Of a DNA stretch of 57,327 nt, positions 24,473-32,867 are shown piece by piece (the first letter of the stretch is position 1; every line of letters starts with the position of its first letter). Position numbers and translations under genes: made by a program. Location: assembly GCA_964526735.1 (NCBI GenBank), contig CAZGLO010000017.1, forward strand, positions 1 through 57,327, read 5' to 3'. Under the pieces are notes generated by a model. That model was given only the letters and a program-made list of their open reading frames with translations, was not told where the DNA came from and made no database searches. The DNA comes from JAAUSY01 sp964526735. GTDB taxonomy: Bacteria > Chloroflexota > Chloroflexia > Chloroflexales > Chloroflexaceae.

Positions 24473-25420
24473 CTAGCTAACAACCCCGATTGCGGCAACA
24501 AGCATTCCCCAGACAGAAAGCATAATCGCGGAACCGTTGAAGGCGACCGCGTTTTTTTCAGGATCAGAGAGAAATTGGCGGTATGGAAGAATTTGCCCCA
24601 AGAGCAGCACCAAGACCACTCCGGCTGCAATGGGGTTTCCCCACCAAGCAAGAAGTGCGACCACAAGTGCTTGGGCAATGATCATTGTGGCAACAACGAG
24701 CTGAGCTGCCTTTTGCTTGCCATACATCACCGGAATACTGCGAATACCCATTTGCCGGTCGCCCTCGACGCTCTTAAAGTCGTTGACGGTCATAATACCG
24801 TGCGCGCTGAGGGAATAGACGATAGCGAGGGTCACACTGGGGACGGTGAGAGAGCCAAAAGCCGCATGACCAGCCAGCCACGCCAGCCCTTCGTAGGAGA
24901 AGGCAACTAAGGTATTGCCAAACCATCCGTTGCGCTTTGCGCGGATGGGTTTGAGGCTGTAGGACAGTGCAAAAATGAGACCGATCCCAACAAACAGGGC
25001 CACTTCTTTGCCAAGATACAGCGCGATTGCTGAACCGGCGACCGTCAGAACGAACGAAATGATCTGCACGTGGCGGAGAGTGATGAGACCCGATGGGACG
25101 AGTCGTTGGGGTTCGTTGATGGCGTCAACATCTCTATCGAGATAGTCGTTGATAACTTGCGAGAGGCCACATAAGATGGGGCCCGCCATCAAGATACCGA
25201 GGATCAACCGACCAACCGAACCGACCGACCAGCCAAGTGCACCGCTCGCGACTGCACCGCAGAGGAACGCCCAAGCGGGTGCGAACCAGGTGAGCGGCTT
25301 CATTAAAATAAGAATTCGTCGTATCAACTCACCCACGCCAGATATTGATTGTGCGGCCTGCGACGTAGCGGAAGACGCCGCAGGCCGCACAGCGGGTTGC
25401 CCTTCTTGGGGCTTGTTCAC
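24473..25420 (-). CDS. bchG: bacteriochlorophyll a synthase
   Basis: Esterifies bacteriochlorophyllide with geranylgeranyl or phytyl diphosphate. A UbiA-type prenyltransferase of 315 residues and about eight membrane helices. The first Asp-rich motif is NDYLDRDVDAINEPQRLVPSG and the second DFKSVEGDRQMGIRSIPV, both typical of BchG/ChlG. The first 40 residues are an Ala/Ser/Gln-rich extension not needed for the fold; its DNA forms a perfect 12-bp hairpin (25351-25390). It starts 15 bp after pufC. Confidence 0.94.
   Translation of the reverse strand: MNKPQEGQPAVRPAASSATSQAAQSISGVGELIRRILILMKPLTWFAPAWAFLCGAVASGALGWSVGSVGRLILGILMAGPILCGLSQVINDYLDRDVDAINEPQRLVPSGLITLRHVQIISFVLTVAGSAIALYLGKEVALFVGIGLIFALSYSLKPIRAKRNGWFGNTLVAFSYEGLAWLAGHAAFGSLTVPSVTLAIVYSLSAHGIMTVNDFKSVEGDRQMGIRSIPVMYGKQKAAQLVVATMIIAQALVVALLAWWGNPIAAGVVLVLLLGQILPYRQFLSDPEKNAVAFNGSAIMLSVWGMLVAAIGVVS
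25351..25390 (-). other. strong hairpin within the bchG 5' coding region
   Basis: GTGCGGCCTGCG (25351-25362) and CGCAGGCCGCAC (25379-25390) form a perfect 12-bp GC-rich stem with a 16-nt loop. In the transcript it lies 31-70 nt after the bchG start and shortly after the pufC stop, in a region coding for non-conserved residues. It could protect the 3' end of the puf mRNA from decay or attenuate bchGP expression. Confidence 0.75.
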
Positions 25421-25435
25421 ATCGAAACCTTTCCG

Positions 25436-26719
25436 CTACTGTTCACCACGCAAGTCTATTGGCAAGTTGGTTTCCGTCAGCTCATCCTGGGTAAGGATAG
25501 ACTTCGGAATGTTCAATCGTGCGTGACAGGTGTAGCACCCAGGTATATTGTAATACTCTCCATTGATCTCGCGGTAGTGCTGACGGCCGACCAAGAAATC
25601 TTCGGGTGGTTCTTCCAATGGGATGGCCCCATAGGTGTCCCAATTCTCCGCCATATAGGTCGTCATCAACAACATCCGCTCCGCCTTCAGACGAGGAGCA
25701 ATGTGCTCGCCGTCCAGCATCTCAGACTCTTCGGTAATCTCATAGTTGTAGAAATTACGGGCGTTGTGGCAGTAGGTACAGCCAACTCCAAGCGACCACG
25801 CCATCAAGTTCATCGTACCTTGCGTAATGGTAGCTTGGTCTTGCGTACGCCCACCGTGAGAATACCCATCTTCGCCTGCATAGGCCAAAGCGAGAGAACC
25901 TCGTCCTGTCTTCGGAACACCAGGCTCGTAAGGCCGCCATACTTCGTAGTTATAGAGGAAATAGAGGTTGGCTTCTTGCAGCAACATCGGCTGACGAAGC
26001 TCCTCGGGTTTCTCTGCAACATCGCGAATAGGTGCTCCGTTGTCGTCCAACGGCTCGACGATCACGTTGATCGGAGGAGCGCTCTTGAGGAATTGATCGC
26101 TTACGCCTTCCAACTCCACGGGAGTGCCTTCCCCGTTGCCCAAGCCACTGTGGCATGTTGCACAAGTGACGTAGTTGCCGCGCCAGTAGGGCAGGTTCAC
26201 GATGAATTTCGCATTCAAATCGTTCACCAGCGTCATCATGTTGCGCGATGCAATCTTTTGGGGGTAATCATCAAGATGAAATTGGTAATTCCCATCTTCG
26301 TCGGGGTTGACATTATGGCAATATTGGCACCCAACAGACAATGCACCAGAGACCTGTTGCTGCATATACGCCCAAATCTGGGACGTATTCATGTTTTGCA
26401 AGACCTGGGCATTTTGAGGCTCTGGAAACTGGGTTACGTATTCTTGCCCGGCTTGTACACCCCGCGTCCACTCGTCTTGCCCAAGCCATGGTTCACGGCC
26501 ATCGGTAGGGTTGTTGGGACGAGCTTGGGTAATTCGTTGGAGGTTTCGGGCATTGCTGTAGGGAGCTTCGGCGGCGATGATCATCCCTCGACGTTCAGGG
26601 CCACTGGACAATTCGTAGATGACCCATATACCGACAAGAGCCGCTCCCACTGTTGCCATAGCCGCGCCGATTGAGACAATCACCGCAACACGGCGAAATT
26701 GTCGTTGACTCAGCCACAT
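25436..26719 (-). CDS. pufC: photosynthetic reaction-centre tetraheme cytochrome c
   Basis: Re-reduces the special pair of the type II reaction centre. The 427-residue protein has an N-terminal membrane helix (VAVIVSIGAAMATVGAALVGIWVIY) without a lipobox Cys, consistent with a membrane-anchored PufC. Four CXXCH heme sites are visible at about residues 131-135 (CQYCH), 186-190 (CATCH), 314-318 (CTYCH) and 395-399 (CYTCH), each preceded by a Met-containing helix that can give the axial ligand. Length and spacing fit Chloroflexales PufC. It follows pufA after 159 bp containing a strong hairpin. Confidence 0.96.
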   Translation of the reverse strand: MWLSQRQFRRVAVIVSIGAAMATVGAALVGIWVIYELSSGPERRGMIIAAEAPYSNARNLQRITQARPNNPTDGREPWLGQDEWTRGVQAGQEYVTQFPEPQNAQVLQNMNTSQIWAYMQQQVSGALSVGCQYCHNVNPDEDGNYQFHLDDYPQKIASRNMMTLVNDLNAKFIVNLPYWRGNYVTCATCHSGLGNGEGTPVELEGVSDQFLKSAPPINVIVEPLDDNGAPIRDVAEKPEELRQPMLLQEANLYFLYNYEVWRPYEPGVPKTGRGSLALAYAGEDGYSHGGRTQDQATITQGTMNLMAWSLGVGCTYCHNARNFYNYEITEESEMLDGEHIAPRLKAERMLLMTTYMAENWDTYGAIPLEEPPEDFLVGRQHYREINGEYYNIPGCYTCHARLNIPKSILTQDELTETNLPIDLRGEQ

Positions 26720-26815
26720 GGTATGGGCCTCCTATCGCTGATAGCCGAACGCCTGCCAAAAATCATGTATTCATCTTCCTGTTCCTGCTCGGTACACCAG
26801 GCGTTGCAAACAACA

Positions 26816-26849
26816 CATGACCGCCAGCAGGAACTAGCTGGCGGTCATG
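26816..26849 (-). other. pufA-pufC intercistronic hairpin
   Basis: CATGACCGCCAGC (26816-26828) and GCTGGCGGTCATG (26837-26849) form a perfect 13-bp stem with an 8-nt loop, in the 159-bp gap between pufA and pufC. No T-run follows, so it is not a simple terminator. In Rhodobacter a hairpin at the equivalent place after pufA protects the antenna mRNA and raises pufBA over downstream genes; the same role is likely here. Confidence 0.85.
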
Positions 26850-26878
26850 CGGAGTTCCTGCACACAACTGATCGCCGC

Positions 26879-27091
26879 TTAGATCAGCGAAACCACGTAC
26901 ATACAGCTAACGACAACGTGTTGAACGACTTCGTTAAGGGATCCGGCTGGTGGAACGGTTACTGTCAGTGGGTTAATCCAGTTGTACCGTGGAGAACTTA
27001 GGACGATGAAGTGAATAAGCAATCCTACCACCAGGCCAATAACTGCAAAGACAACTGAATTCGTCCGGAACGGACTACGTGGAGGCATCAT
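26879..27091 (-). CDS. pufA: B808-866 light-harvesting alpha polypeptide
   Basis: Antenna polypeptide that binds bacteriochlorophyll a next to the reaction centre. The N-terminal part (PPRSPFRTNSVVFAVIG, then LLIHFIVLSSPRYNW) closely follows the Chloroflexus alpha sequence as I remember it. His27 in the single membrane helix is the bacteriochlorophyll ligand. The frame runs to 70 residues; the mature Chloroflexus chain is about 44, so a C-terminal extension is probably trimmed. It lies 16 bp downstream of pufB. Confidence 0.93.
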   Translation of the reverse strand: MMPPRSPFRTNSVVFAVIGLVVGLLIHFIVLSSPRYNWINPLTVTVPPAGSLNEVVQHVVVSCMYVVSLI

Positions 27092-27107
27092 AATTCACTT
27101 CTCCCTA

Positions 27108-27302
27108 CTATACCGGTGAAGGCACGACAACAATCGGCGGTTGACCCAACCAGGGTCGCCAGGCGAAACACAGGATGTGAGCGAGAATGGCGATAATTAG
27201 GAAACCATACATGGACTTAATATAAATGTCATGCATGATCCAGTCTTGATTGTTGAAACAATGTCGCCACTTAGGTGGTACCAGATCATCAGCGTCCATC
27301 AT
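27108..27302 (-). CDS. pufB: B808-866 light-harvesting beta polypeptide
   Basis: First gene of the puf operon. The sequence (DADDLVPPKWRHCFNNQDW, HDIYIKSMYGF, AHILCFAWRPWLG) matches Chloroflexus beta closely. Two ligand histidines are present: His24, which would hold the B808 pigment, and His42 in the helix for B866. A C-terminal extension PPIVVVPSPV goes beyond the usual end at the Trp-Leu-Pro/Gly. AGGAGG is 7 nt before the first of two adjacent ATG codons. Confidence 0.94.
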   Translation of the reverse strand: MMDADDLVPPKWRHCFNNQDWIMHDIYIKSMYGFLIIAILAHILCFAWRPWLGQPPIVVVPSPV

Positions 27303-27408
27303 AATAAGACCTCCTCGTTTGAGTACTAACGAGATTACTTAAGCAACTTACCGGGAAGCAACCAAGCGATTGCCTCGGAGGATGGTTCTGTGCAGGTTCC
27401 CCTCCTTC

Positions 27409-27426
27409 CCGCTACGCGAGTAGCGG
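27409..27426 (-). other. hairpin in the puf mRNA 5' leader
   Basis: CCGCTAC (27409-27415) and GTAGCGG (27420-27426) form a perfect 7-bp stem with a 4-nt loop, about 35-55 nt from the predicted 5' end. On the mRNA it is followed by an AAGGAGG-like stretch and, a little later, a CCTCC that could pair with it. A 5' stabilising hairpin or a translational control element are both possible. Confidence 0.55.
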
Positions 27427-27470
27427 TCAGAAAAGCACACCGCATGCAACTACCCTTGAAGTTGTCCCTC

Positions 27471-27499
27471 ATTATATAGGAAGCAATAGAATTTGTCAA
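27471..27499 (-). promoter_or_regulatory. puf operon promoter, perfect sigma-70 consensus
   Basis: On the minus strand TTGACA (27499-27494), exactly 17 bp, and TATAAT (27476-27471). This is the only full-consensus promoter in the window and fits the large demand for antenna protein. The start should be near 27464, leaving a leader of about 160 nt. A promoter this strong would normally be held by a repressor, but I can point to no clear operator. Confidence 0.85.
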
Positions 27500-28006
27500 T
27501 CATTGCTTCTGAGTCAAAAGATTCCCCCGCACCTCCCTCTCCTCTCCCCCCCCTATTTGCCTTCATACCGCCCTATACACCTCCCTCTTTCCCCTGCTTT
27601 CGCCACTTTATGGTATCATGCGGGGGAGCTTTCGGGAAACGGATTTTTGACAATTTTTTGCCATTTCGCATATCCCTGCGTGTATCGACACGTATCCGTG
27701 CCCTGTCTCTCACGATGGCAAGCGGCAATTTCACCATATTCACCCTAGTTCACCATATCGTTTCTATATCGTTTCTATCTCAGCAAATTGTTCCCTCTAT
27801 GTTCTACCAACTCCGTACCATATATACGCCAATGCCGTTTTGTGAACCGTTTATATCAAAAAAGCTGCCTACTATAATGTGTCGCGTTTCTGTTCGGTTA
27901 TATGATTTTGCGTACTCATGGGACTACCATTCAGAGGAGAGCCATTTCTCCCACTCTGCCGGAGTTCAGCAGGTGGCACCCGCGTTCCAGCATCTAGAGG
28001 TTCACG
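27500..28006 (+). promoter_or_regulatory. gene-free AT-rich region with promoter for the chemosensory operon
   Basis: No credible gene. TTTATA (27850-27855), 17 bp, TATAAT (27873-27878) is a good promoter for 28007 onward. Upstream, TATCGTTTCTA is tandemly duplicated (27756-27777), and TTCACC recurs at 27730, 27739 and 27749. AGAGG precedes the first ATG of the receiver gene. Confidence 0.55.
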
Positions 28007-28453
28007 ATGATGAATCAAAGCTCGTATATTTTGCTGATTGAAGATAGCCCCAGCCAAGCACTCCAGTTTCAGTTGCTTATCAAACGCTACACCGGCCATG
28101 AGGTGCGGGTGGTGAGTGATGGCGCAGAGGGCTGGAATGTCGCCTGCTCGAGCCAACCGCTCCTGATTATGCTTGACATCAATCTGCCAACACTCGACGG
28201 GTTTCAAGTGCTCAACCGCCTCAAGAGAGGGCGATTGACAAGCCATATCCCAGTGATCATGCTCACCACCAGTGATCGGATTAGCGATGTAGAGCGTGCC
28301 CTCTCGTTGGGTGCTAGCGATTATCTTTTTAAAGACGACTGCTTCTTTAAATCGAAGGAGTCGAGTGATCAACTTCGGGAGGCTCTTGAGCAAGCCATCT
28401 CGGCTGCATCCGCAACATCAGCGACAATTGAATCACCAGACGCCGAGTCATAA
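28007..28453 (+). CDS. stand-alone response regulator (CheY/PilH-like)
   Basis: A single receiver domain of 148 residues with the phospho-acceptor Asp in MLDINLP, acidic pair in LLIEDSPSQ, Thr in MLTTSD and Lys in YLFKDD. It has no output domain, only a Ser/Thr/Ala-rich tail. As first gene of the chemosensory operon it is a likely CheY-type output of the CheA at 35784, or a phosphate sink. ILLIEDSPSQALQFQ is the PilG/PilH style, which fits control of pili or gliding more than a flagellar motor; no flagellar genes are present. Confidence 0.9.
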   Translation: MMNQSSYILLIEDSPSQALQFQLLIKRYTGHEVRVVSDGAEGWNVACSSQPLLIMLDINLPTLDGFQVLNRLKRGRLTSHIPVIMLTTSDRISDVERALSLGASDYLFKDDCFFKSKESSDQLREALEQAISAASATSATIESPDAES

Positions 28454-28490
28454 GATATCTAAACCTATATCCGAATGATCGCCCCCTAGA

Positions 28491-28510
28491 TCTATTCGAT
28501 TCTATTCGGT
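28491..28510 (+). repeat. 10-bp tandem duplication between receiver and MCP genes
   Basis: TCTATTCGAT is followed directly by TCTATTCGGT in the 104-bp gap between 28453 and 28558. One mismatch in ten. Same size class as the other intergenic duplications. Confidence 0.7.
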
Positions 28511-28557
28511 ACCGATATCGTCGCGACCTCCGTCTTGGGAAGGAAGGTATCCATCCT

Positions 28558-30432
28558 ATGCGATCATCCAACCACTCTTGGCAAACATCCATCTCGCTTG
28601 TGTTATGGTCAACACCTATCGCGATGATTATCGCGCTCTTCCTCCTCAATCATTTTGCTCCCGATTGGCGGTGGGATCATGAGCCCGTCCACTCAAGTCT
28701 TGAAGCCATCGGCGGTACTGCGGCCATCTTCCTTGGTATTTTCCTCCTCCAACGTCAGTCTGAAGACTATGCCAGCGCCTTTACCTTGGTGGGGCTTGGT
28801 CTTTTGAGCATGGGCGTGTTCGATACCATGCACGCCATAACCCGGCCAGGGACAGCGTTTGTCTTCTTGCATAGTGTCGCCAGCCTTTTTGGAGGGATAT
28901 TCTTTGCGGCTCTCTGGTTTTCGCCCTCCTCATCGTTTATCGCGATGGTGCGGAATAGTTGGTTTGCCTGGTCTCTTGTCTTCTTTTGTTTTATTCTCAG
29001 CATTGTCGTCATTGCGTGGCCACAAGTGCTCCCTGCTATGACGTATGGCGGGAATTTCTCTTTCACCGCCACGGCTATTAATATCGTCGCTGGGATACTC
29101 TTCCTGATTGCTATCCCTCGTCTTATCTCTCTCCTCTATGAATCCAACCACTCAGAATTTTTTCTCTTCCTATGTATTGCAGCGCTATTTGGGGTTGCCG
29201 AGTTAACCTTCAATTTCTCCAAGCTGTGGGATGCAGGATGGTGGTTGTGGCACTTTGCTCGTTTGCTGGCCTACCTCATTGTGTTTGCGTTTTTGGGGAA
29301 GGGATATATTGAGCTTGTGAAAGAGCAGCAGCGTAGTCAGCAGCTACTTGAGGAAAGCCGCAATACATTGGAGAAACAGGTTGAGGAACGAACGATACAG
29401 CTTGAAGAGCGCGCCAAGGCCATTCAGCAGAGCAAATCTGTACTCCAAGGGGCTGTGCAAGAATATTCAGCATTTGCAGAACGTGTCGCCGCGGGCGATT
29501 TGACTGCCCGCTTGAGCAATATCCAACACCAAGACCTTGGCGATCTCAACCACAACCTCAACCGGATGGTCGAGCGGTTGCAGATAATGACCCAGCAAAT
29601 CCAAGATGCGGCTGCCAATGTGACGGGCGTGGCGGCGGACATTCTCAGCGCCACCACGGAACAAGCATCGAGCACGTCGGAACAGTCTTCCTCCATCGTA
29701 GAGACCACCTCAACCGTTGAGCAGATCAAGGCCATCGCAGAGCAGACGGCAGGCCAAGCGAGCCAGATGTCGCAAGATAGTCAAAAGATGTTAGCAGCTG
29801 CCCGCCAAGGAACGCAGCATGTCGAAGATACGATTGAGGGGATGGATCAGATCCGGCAGCGGGTGGAGAGCATCGCGCAGACGATTTTGGCCCTATCTGA
29901 ACAGACACAGGAGATCGGGACGATCATCACGACCGTCAGCGAAATTGCGGATCAGAGTAATCTGCTTGCGCTCAACGCGGCCATTGAGGCGGCTCGTGCC
30001 GGTGAGCAGGGCAAGAGCTTCGCGGTGGTCGCGCAGCAGGTGCGGGAGCTTGCGGAGCGCTCCAAAGCAGCCACAGCGCAAGTGCAAGAGATCCTTGGAG
30101 AGATCCAACGTGCGACCAACGCTGCGGTGATGGTCACCGAAGAAGGAACAAAGGGAGTCGAGGCGGGGGTACGGCTTTCACGCGAGGCAGGCAAGACCAT
30201 CCATAATATTTCGACCGAGGTAGAGCAGGGGGCACAAGCGAGTTCGCAAATCGCCGCCGCCGCCCACCAGCAGACCGCCGGCATGGAACAGATTGGCCAA
30301 GCAATGCGCGCCATTCAGCAGGCCACCAACCAAACGCTCACCACGACGCGCCAGGCCGAAACCGCCGCCCAAACACTGCATCAACTTGCCCAATCACTCC
30401 AACAGACCATCGCTTCGTACCGGTTATCTTGA
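28558..30432 (+). CDS. methyl-accepting chemotaxis protein with multi-pass sensor domain
   Basis: A 624-residue receptor. The first about 240 residues are seven hydrophobic segments with conserved-looking His and Asp (EPVHSSLEAIGG, FDTMHAI), similar to MASE-type integral membrane sensors rather than a periplasmic ligand domain. A coiled coil, a HAMP-like segment (RVAAGDLTARL) and the MCP signalling hairpin follow; the tip reads EIADQSNLLALNAAIEAARA, then GEQGKSFAVVAQQVRELAER. Such sensors often read membrane or redox state. It is encoded just before two further MCPs with nearly identical signalling domains, implying duplication with exchange of input modules. Confidence 0.9.
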   Translation: MRSSNHSWQTSISLVLWSTPIAMIIALFLLNHFAPDWRWDHEPVHSSLEAIGGTAAIFLGIFLLQRQSEDYASAFTLVGLGLLSMGVFDTMHAITRPGTAFVFLHSVASLFGGIFFAALWFSPSSSFIAMVRNSWFAWSLVFFCFILSIVVIAWPQVLPAMTYGGNFSFTATAINIVAGILFLIAIPRLISLLYESNHSEFFLFLCIAALFGVAELTFNFSKLWDAGWWLWHFARLLAYLIVFAFLGKGYIELVKEQQRSQQLLEESRNTLEKQVEERTIQLEERAKAIQQSKSVLQGAVQEYSAFAERVAAGDLTARLSNIQHQDLGDLNHNLNRMVERLQIMTQQIQDAAANVTGVAADILSATTEQASSTSEQSSSIVETTSTVEQIKAIAEQTAGQASQMSQDSQKMLAAARQGTQHVEDTIEGMDQIRQRVESIAQTILALSEQTQEIGTIITTVSEIADQSNLLALNAAIEAARAGEQGKSFAVVAQQVRELAERSKAATAQVQEILGEIQRATNAAVMVTEEGTKGVEAGVRLSREAGKTIHNISTEVEQGAQASSQIAAAAHQQTAGMEQIGQAMRAIQQATNQTLTTTRQAETAAQTLHQLAQSLQQTIASYRLS

Positions 30433-30475
30433 CGTACCTATTCACCTTTTCGAGCTTGAGGAGACAAGACACAAG

Positions 30476-32785
30476 ATGGTACGCACACTTTCCCCCACTC
30501 GATCTATGAGAAGCAAGCTGATCCTCTTCTTTTTCATCAGCTCTATCGGGCCACTCATCCTACTAACGGTCTTGACGACGCTTGTCGCACGGGACGCGAT
30601 GTTGACCATCTCGGAACAACGGATCGAAGCACGGGTCGATGCATCGGTCGATCGCATTGAGTCCTACCTCAACGAACGGCAGTCGGATGCGCGGGTGGTT
30701 GCCGCGCTCCCCACGATCCGTCTTGCGCTGCAGCCAGAGCTAGAGGACGTTGTTCGTTCTACCACCGAACTCTCTCCGAACGAGACTCTAGACAATCAAG
30801 CGGAGAGTGAGGTAGCCAAGGATAATGTATTGCGCATTATGCGGGAGGTGAAAAATGCGTACGACTATAGTGCCGTCTCCATCCTCAACGACGAGGGGAC
30901 GGTCATACTGAGTACGGACGATATATTGTTGGATCAAAAGATGAAATCGCGCCCAGAGATCGAGGAAGCCCTCAGCGGCAACTCCAACCTCTCCGAAGTG
31001 TGCGCAAAAGACCACTTCCCAGTCGCCCACCTCCATATCACGCATCCTATCAAGCACGAAGGGGAGGTGATTGGCGTACTCGATATCATCAGCCCGCTTG
31101 ACGCCATCCACGAGATGATTGCGTTTGATACGAACCGTACGGGCGAAGGGAGCTATAGTGTCATTCTCGATAACAATCTCGTCCGCATTAGCAACCCTGC
31201 TCACCCTGATTACCTCTTCCGCCCTATCGTGCCGCTCCCCGCGCATATCAAAACCCAAATTCGGGAAACCAACCAGTTTGGGAAATATACCGACAAGGTG
31301 CTCAACAATCCGACGGATCTGCCCGAAGTTGCGAAGTATGCCAACGAGATCCGCACTTCTGCACAGGATAGTGTCATTTTTCAAGGGGTCTCTGGCAGCA
31401 CCAACGTCGAAAGCGAGTCGATGATCAAGGAGATCGATGTATTGGGGTGGTATTACCTCCACCGTGTGCCGATATCAAGCTTCTATCAACCGATCAACAA
31501 CTTGCTTCTCTTGGCGGGGGGCGTGCTAGGCGGGACGATTATTATTGCGATTGTGGCAGTGTTGTGGTTTGCTTCTATGCTCAACACTCCGCTCAACCAC
31601 TTGGTTGCGGTTTCCACCGCTATTGCCAAGGGCGATCTGAGCCGCCGGGCGGATGTGAAGACGAAGGATGAGTTCCGAACGCTTGCCGACAGCTTCAATA
31701 CGATGGCCGAAACGCTTGAATCGCGTATCAAGTCAGAGCAAGAAAATCGCGAAAAAGCCCTTGCTCTCCAAGAAGTGGAGACAAAAAACCGCCAAGCGCT
31801 TGAAGAGACCATCGGTCAACAGCTTGCATTTGTGCGCAAAGTTGCCCAAGGCAATCTCAACCAACAACTGCAGATATCTGAAGACGGATCGCTTGGAGCA
31901 TTGGCCCAAGAACTGAACGGAATGGTCAATAGCCTCCGCACGATCACCGAACAGGTCAAGACGGCAAGTAGCGATATTGCGGGCGCGTCGAGTGATATCC
32001 TCTCTACCACCACGCAGCAGGCATCGAGCGCGACGCAGCAGTCGTCTGCCATCACCGAAGCCACGACATCTGTTGACCAAGTCAAGAGCATCGCCCAACA
32101 GACCGCCCAACAAGCAAATATCCTGGCGCAAGAAAGCCAAGCGACGCTCCAGGTCTCTCGCAAGGGCACGCAGAAGGTACAAGATGCGATTGATGGCATG
32201 GAGCAGATACGCGAACGGGTACAGAGCATTGCACAGACGATTTTGGCGCTCTCCGAGCAGACGCAAGCCATCGGGACGATCATCACCACGGTGGGCGAGA
32301 TTGCCGACCAAAGCAACCTCCTCGCCCTCAATGCCGCCATCGAAGCGGCCCGTGCCGGTGAGCAGGGCAAGAGCTTTGCCGTCGTTGCGCAACAGGTACG
32401 TGAATTGGCTGAACGTTCCAAAGACGCCACCCGCCAAGTGCAAGATATTCTTGGGGAGATCCAGCGCGCCACCAATACAGCCGTGATGGTCACCGAAGAG
32501 GGCACCAAGGGGGTTGAGACCGGCGTAGTCCTGACAAAAGAAGCCGGACAGGTGATTGAGCAGATCGCGGCAGAGGTGGAGAGCGGGGCGCAATCAAACG
32601 CTCAAATGGCGACTGCTTCCTATCAACAGACCACGGGCATGGAACAGATCGGCCAAGCAATGCGCTCCATTCAGCAGGCCACCAACCAAGCTCTCGCAAG
32701 CACCCGCCAAGCCGAGAACGTTGCCCGCAACTTGCACACCTTGTCGGAGTCGCTGCAAGACGCCATTGCTGCCTATAAATTGTAA
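30476..32785 (+). CDS. methyl-accepting chemotaxis protein with dCache sensor
   Basis: I place the start at the ATG at 30476 (GAGGAG upstream); an open frame from 30293 overlaps the previous gene in another frame. About 769 residues: a first membrane helix (LILFFFISSIGPLILLTVLTT), an extracytoplasmic double-Cache domain (about 40-340; FDTNRTGEGSYSVILDNN, then GWYYLHRVP), a second helix, HAMP (NTPLNHLVAVSTAIAKGDL), and the same signalling tip as the neighbours. Its sensor domain is clearly paralogous to that of 33417-35672. A hairpin and a new promoter follow its stop. Confidence 0.92.
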   Translation: MVRTLSPTRSMRSKLILFFFISSIGPLILLTVLTTLVARDAMLTISEQRIEARVDASVDRIESYLNERQSDARVVAALPTIRLALQPELEDVVRSTTELSPNETLDNQAESEVAKDNVLRIMREVKNAYDYSAVSILNDEGTVILSTDDILLDQKMKSRPEIEEALSGNSNLSEVCAKDHFPVAHLHITHPIKHEGEVIGVLDIISPLDAIHEMIAFDTNRTGEGSYSVILDNNLVRISNPAHPDYLFRPIVPLPAHIKTQIRETNQFGKYTDKVLNNPTDLPEVAKYANEIRTSAQDSVIFQGVSGSTNVESESMIKEIDVLGWYYLHRVPISSFYQPINNLLLLAGGVLGGTIIIAIVAVLWFASMLNTPLNHLVAVSTAIAKGDLSRRADVKTKDEFRTLADSFNTMAETLESRIKSEQENREKALALQEVETKNRQALEETIGQQLAFVRKVAQGNLNQQLQISEDGSLGALAQELNGMVNSLRTITEQVKTASSDIAGASSDILSTTTQQASSATQQSSAITEATTSVDQVKSIAQQTAQQANILAQESQATLQVSRKGTQKVQDAIDGMEQIRERVQSIAQTILALSEQTQAIGTIITTVGEIADQSNLLALNAAIEAARAGEQGKSFAVVAQQVRELAERSKDATRQVQDILGEIQRATNTAVMVTEEGTKGVETGVVLTKEAGQVIEQIAAEVESGAQSNAQMATASYQQTTGMEQIGQAMRSIQQATNQALASTRQAENVARNLHTLSESLQDAIAAYKL

Positions 32786-32793
32786 CGCTGTTT

Positions 32794-32849
32794 GCCTGCA
32801 GGGGAAGGGCAAATAGCTCTTTTCCCTGCAGGCAGGAGCGTGCTATAAT
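32794..32849 (+). promoter_or_regulatory. 13-bp inverted repeat overlapping an extended -10 promoter before cheW
   Basis: GCCTGCAGGGGAA (32794-32806) pairs with TTTCCCTGCAGGC (32821-32833; one G-T). It is followed by TGC-TATAAT at 32841-32849, whose -35 position falls on the right arm. The arm may thus act as operator for an internal promoter and also as a stem-loop between the two parts of the operon. There is no T-run after the stem. Confidence 0.55.
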
Positions 32850-32867
32850 GCTATATGAGGTGTAACC

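Noticed and set aside
25349..26674. Open frame of 441 codons on the plus strand opposite pufC and bchG
   Set aside because: It is the antisense shadow of pufC, which has four CXXCH sites and clear family identity. The antisense product has no recognisable domain.
27493..28041. Open frame of 182 codons in the puf-chemosensory intergenic region
   Set aside because: Biased, low-information composition, overlaps the strong puf promoter and the receiver gene start, and resembles no protein.
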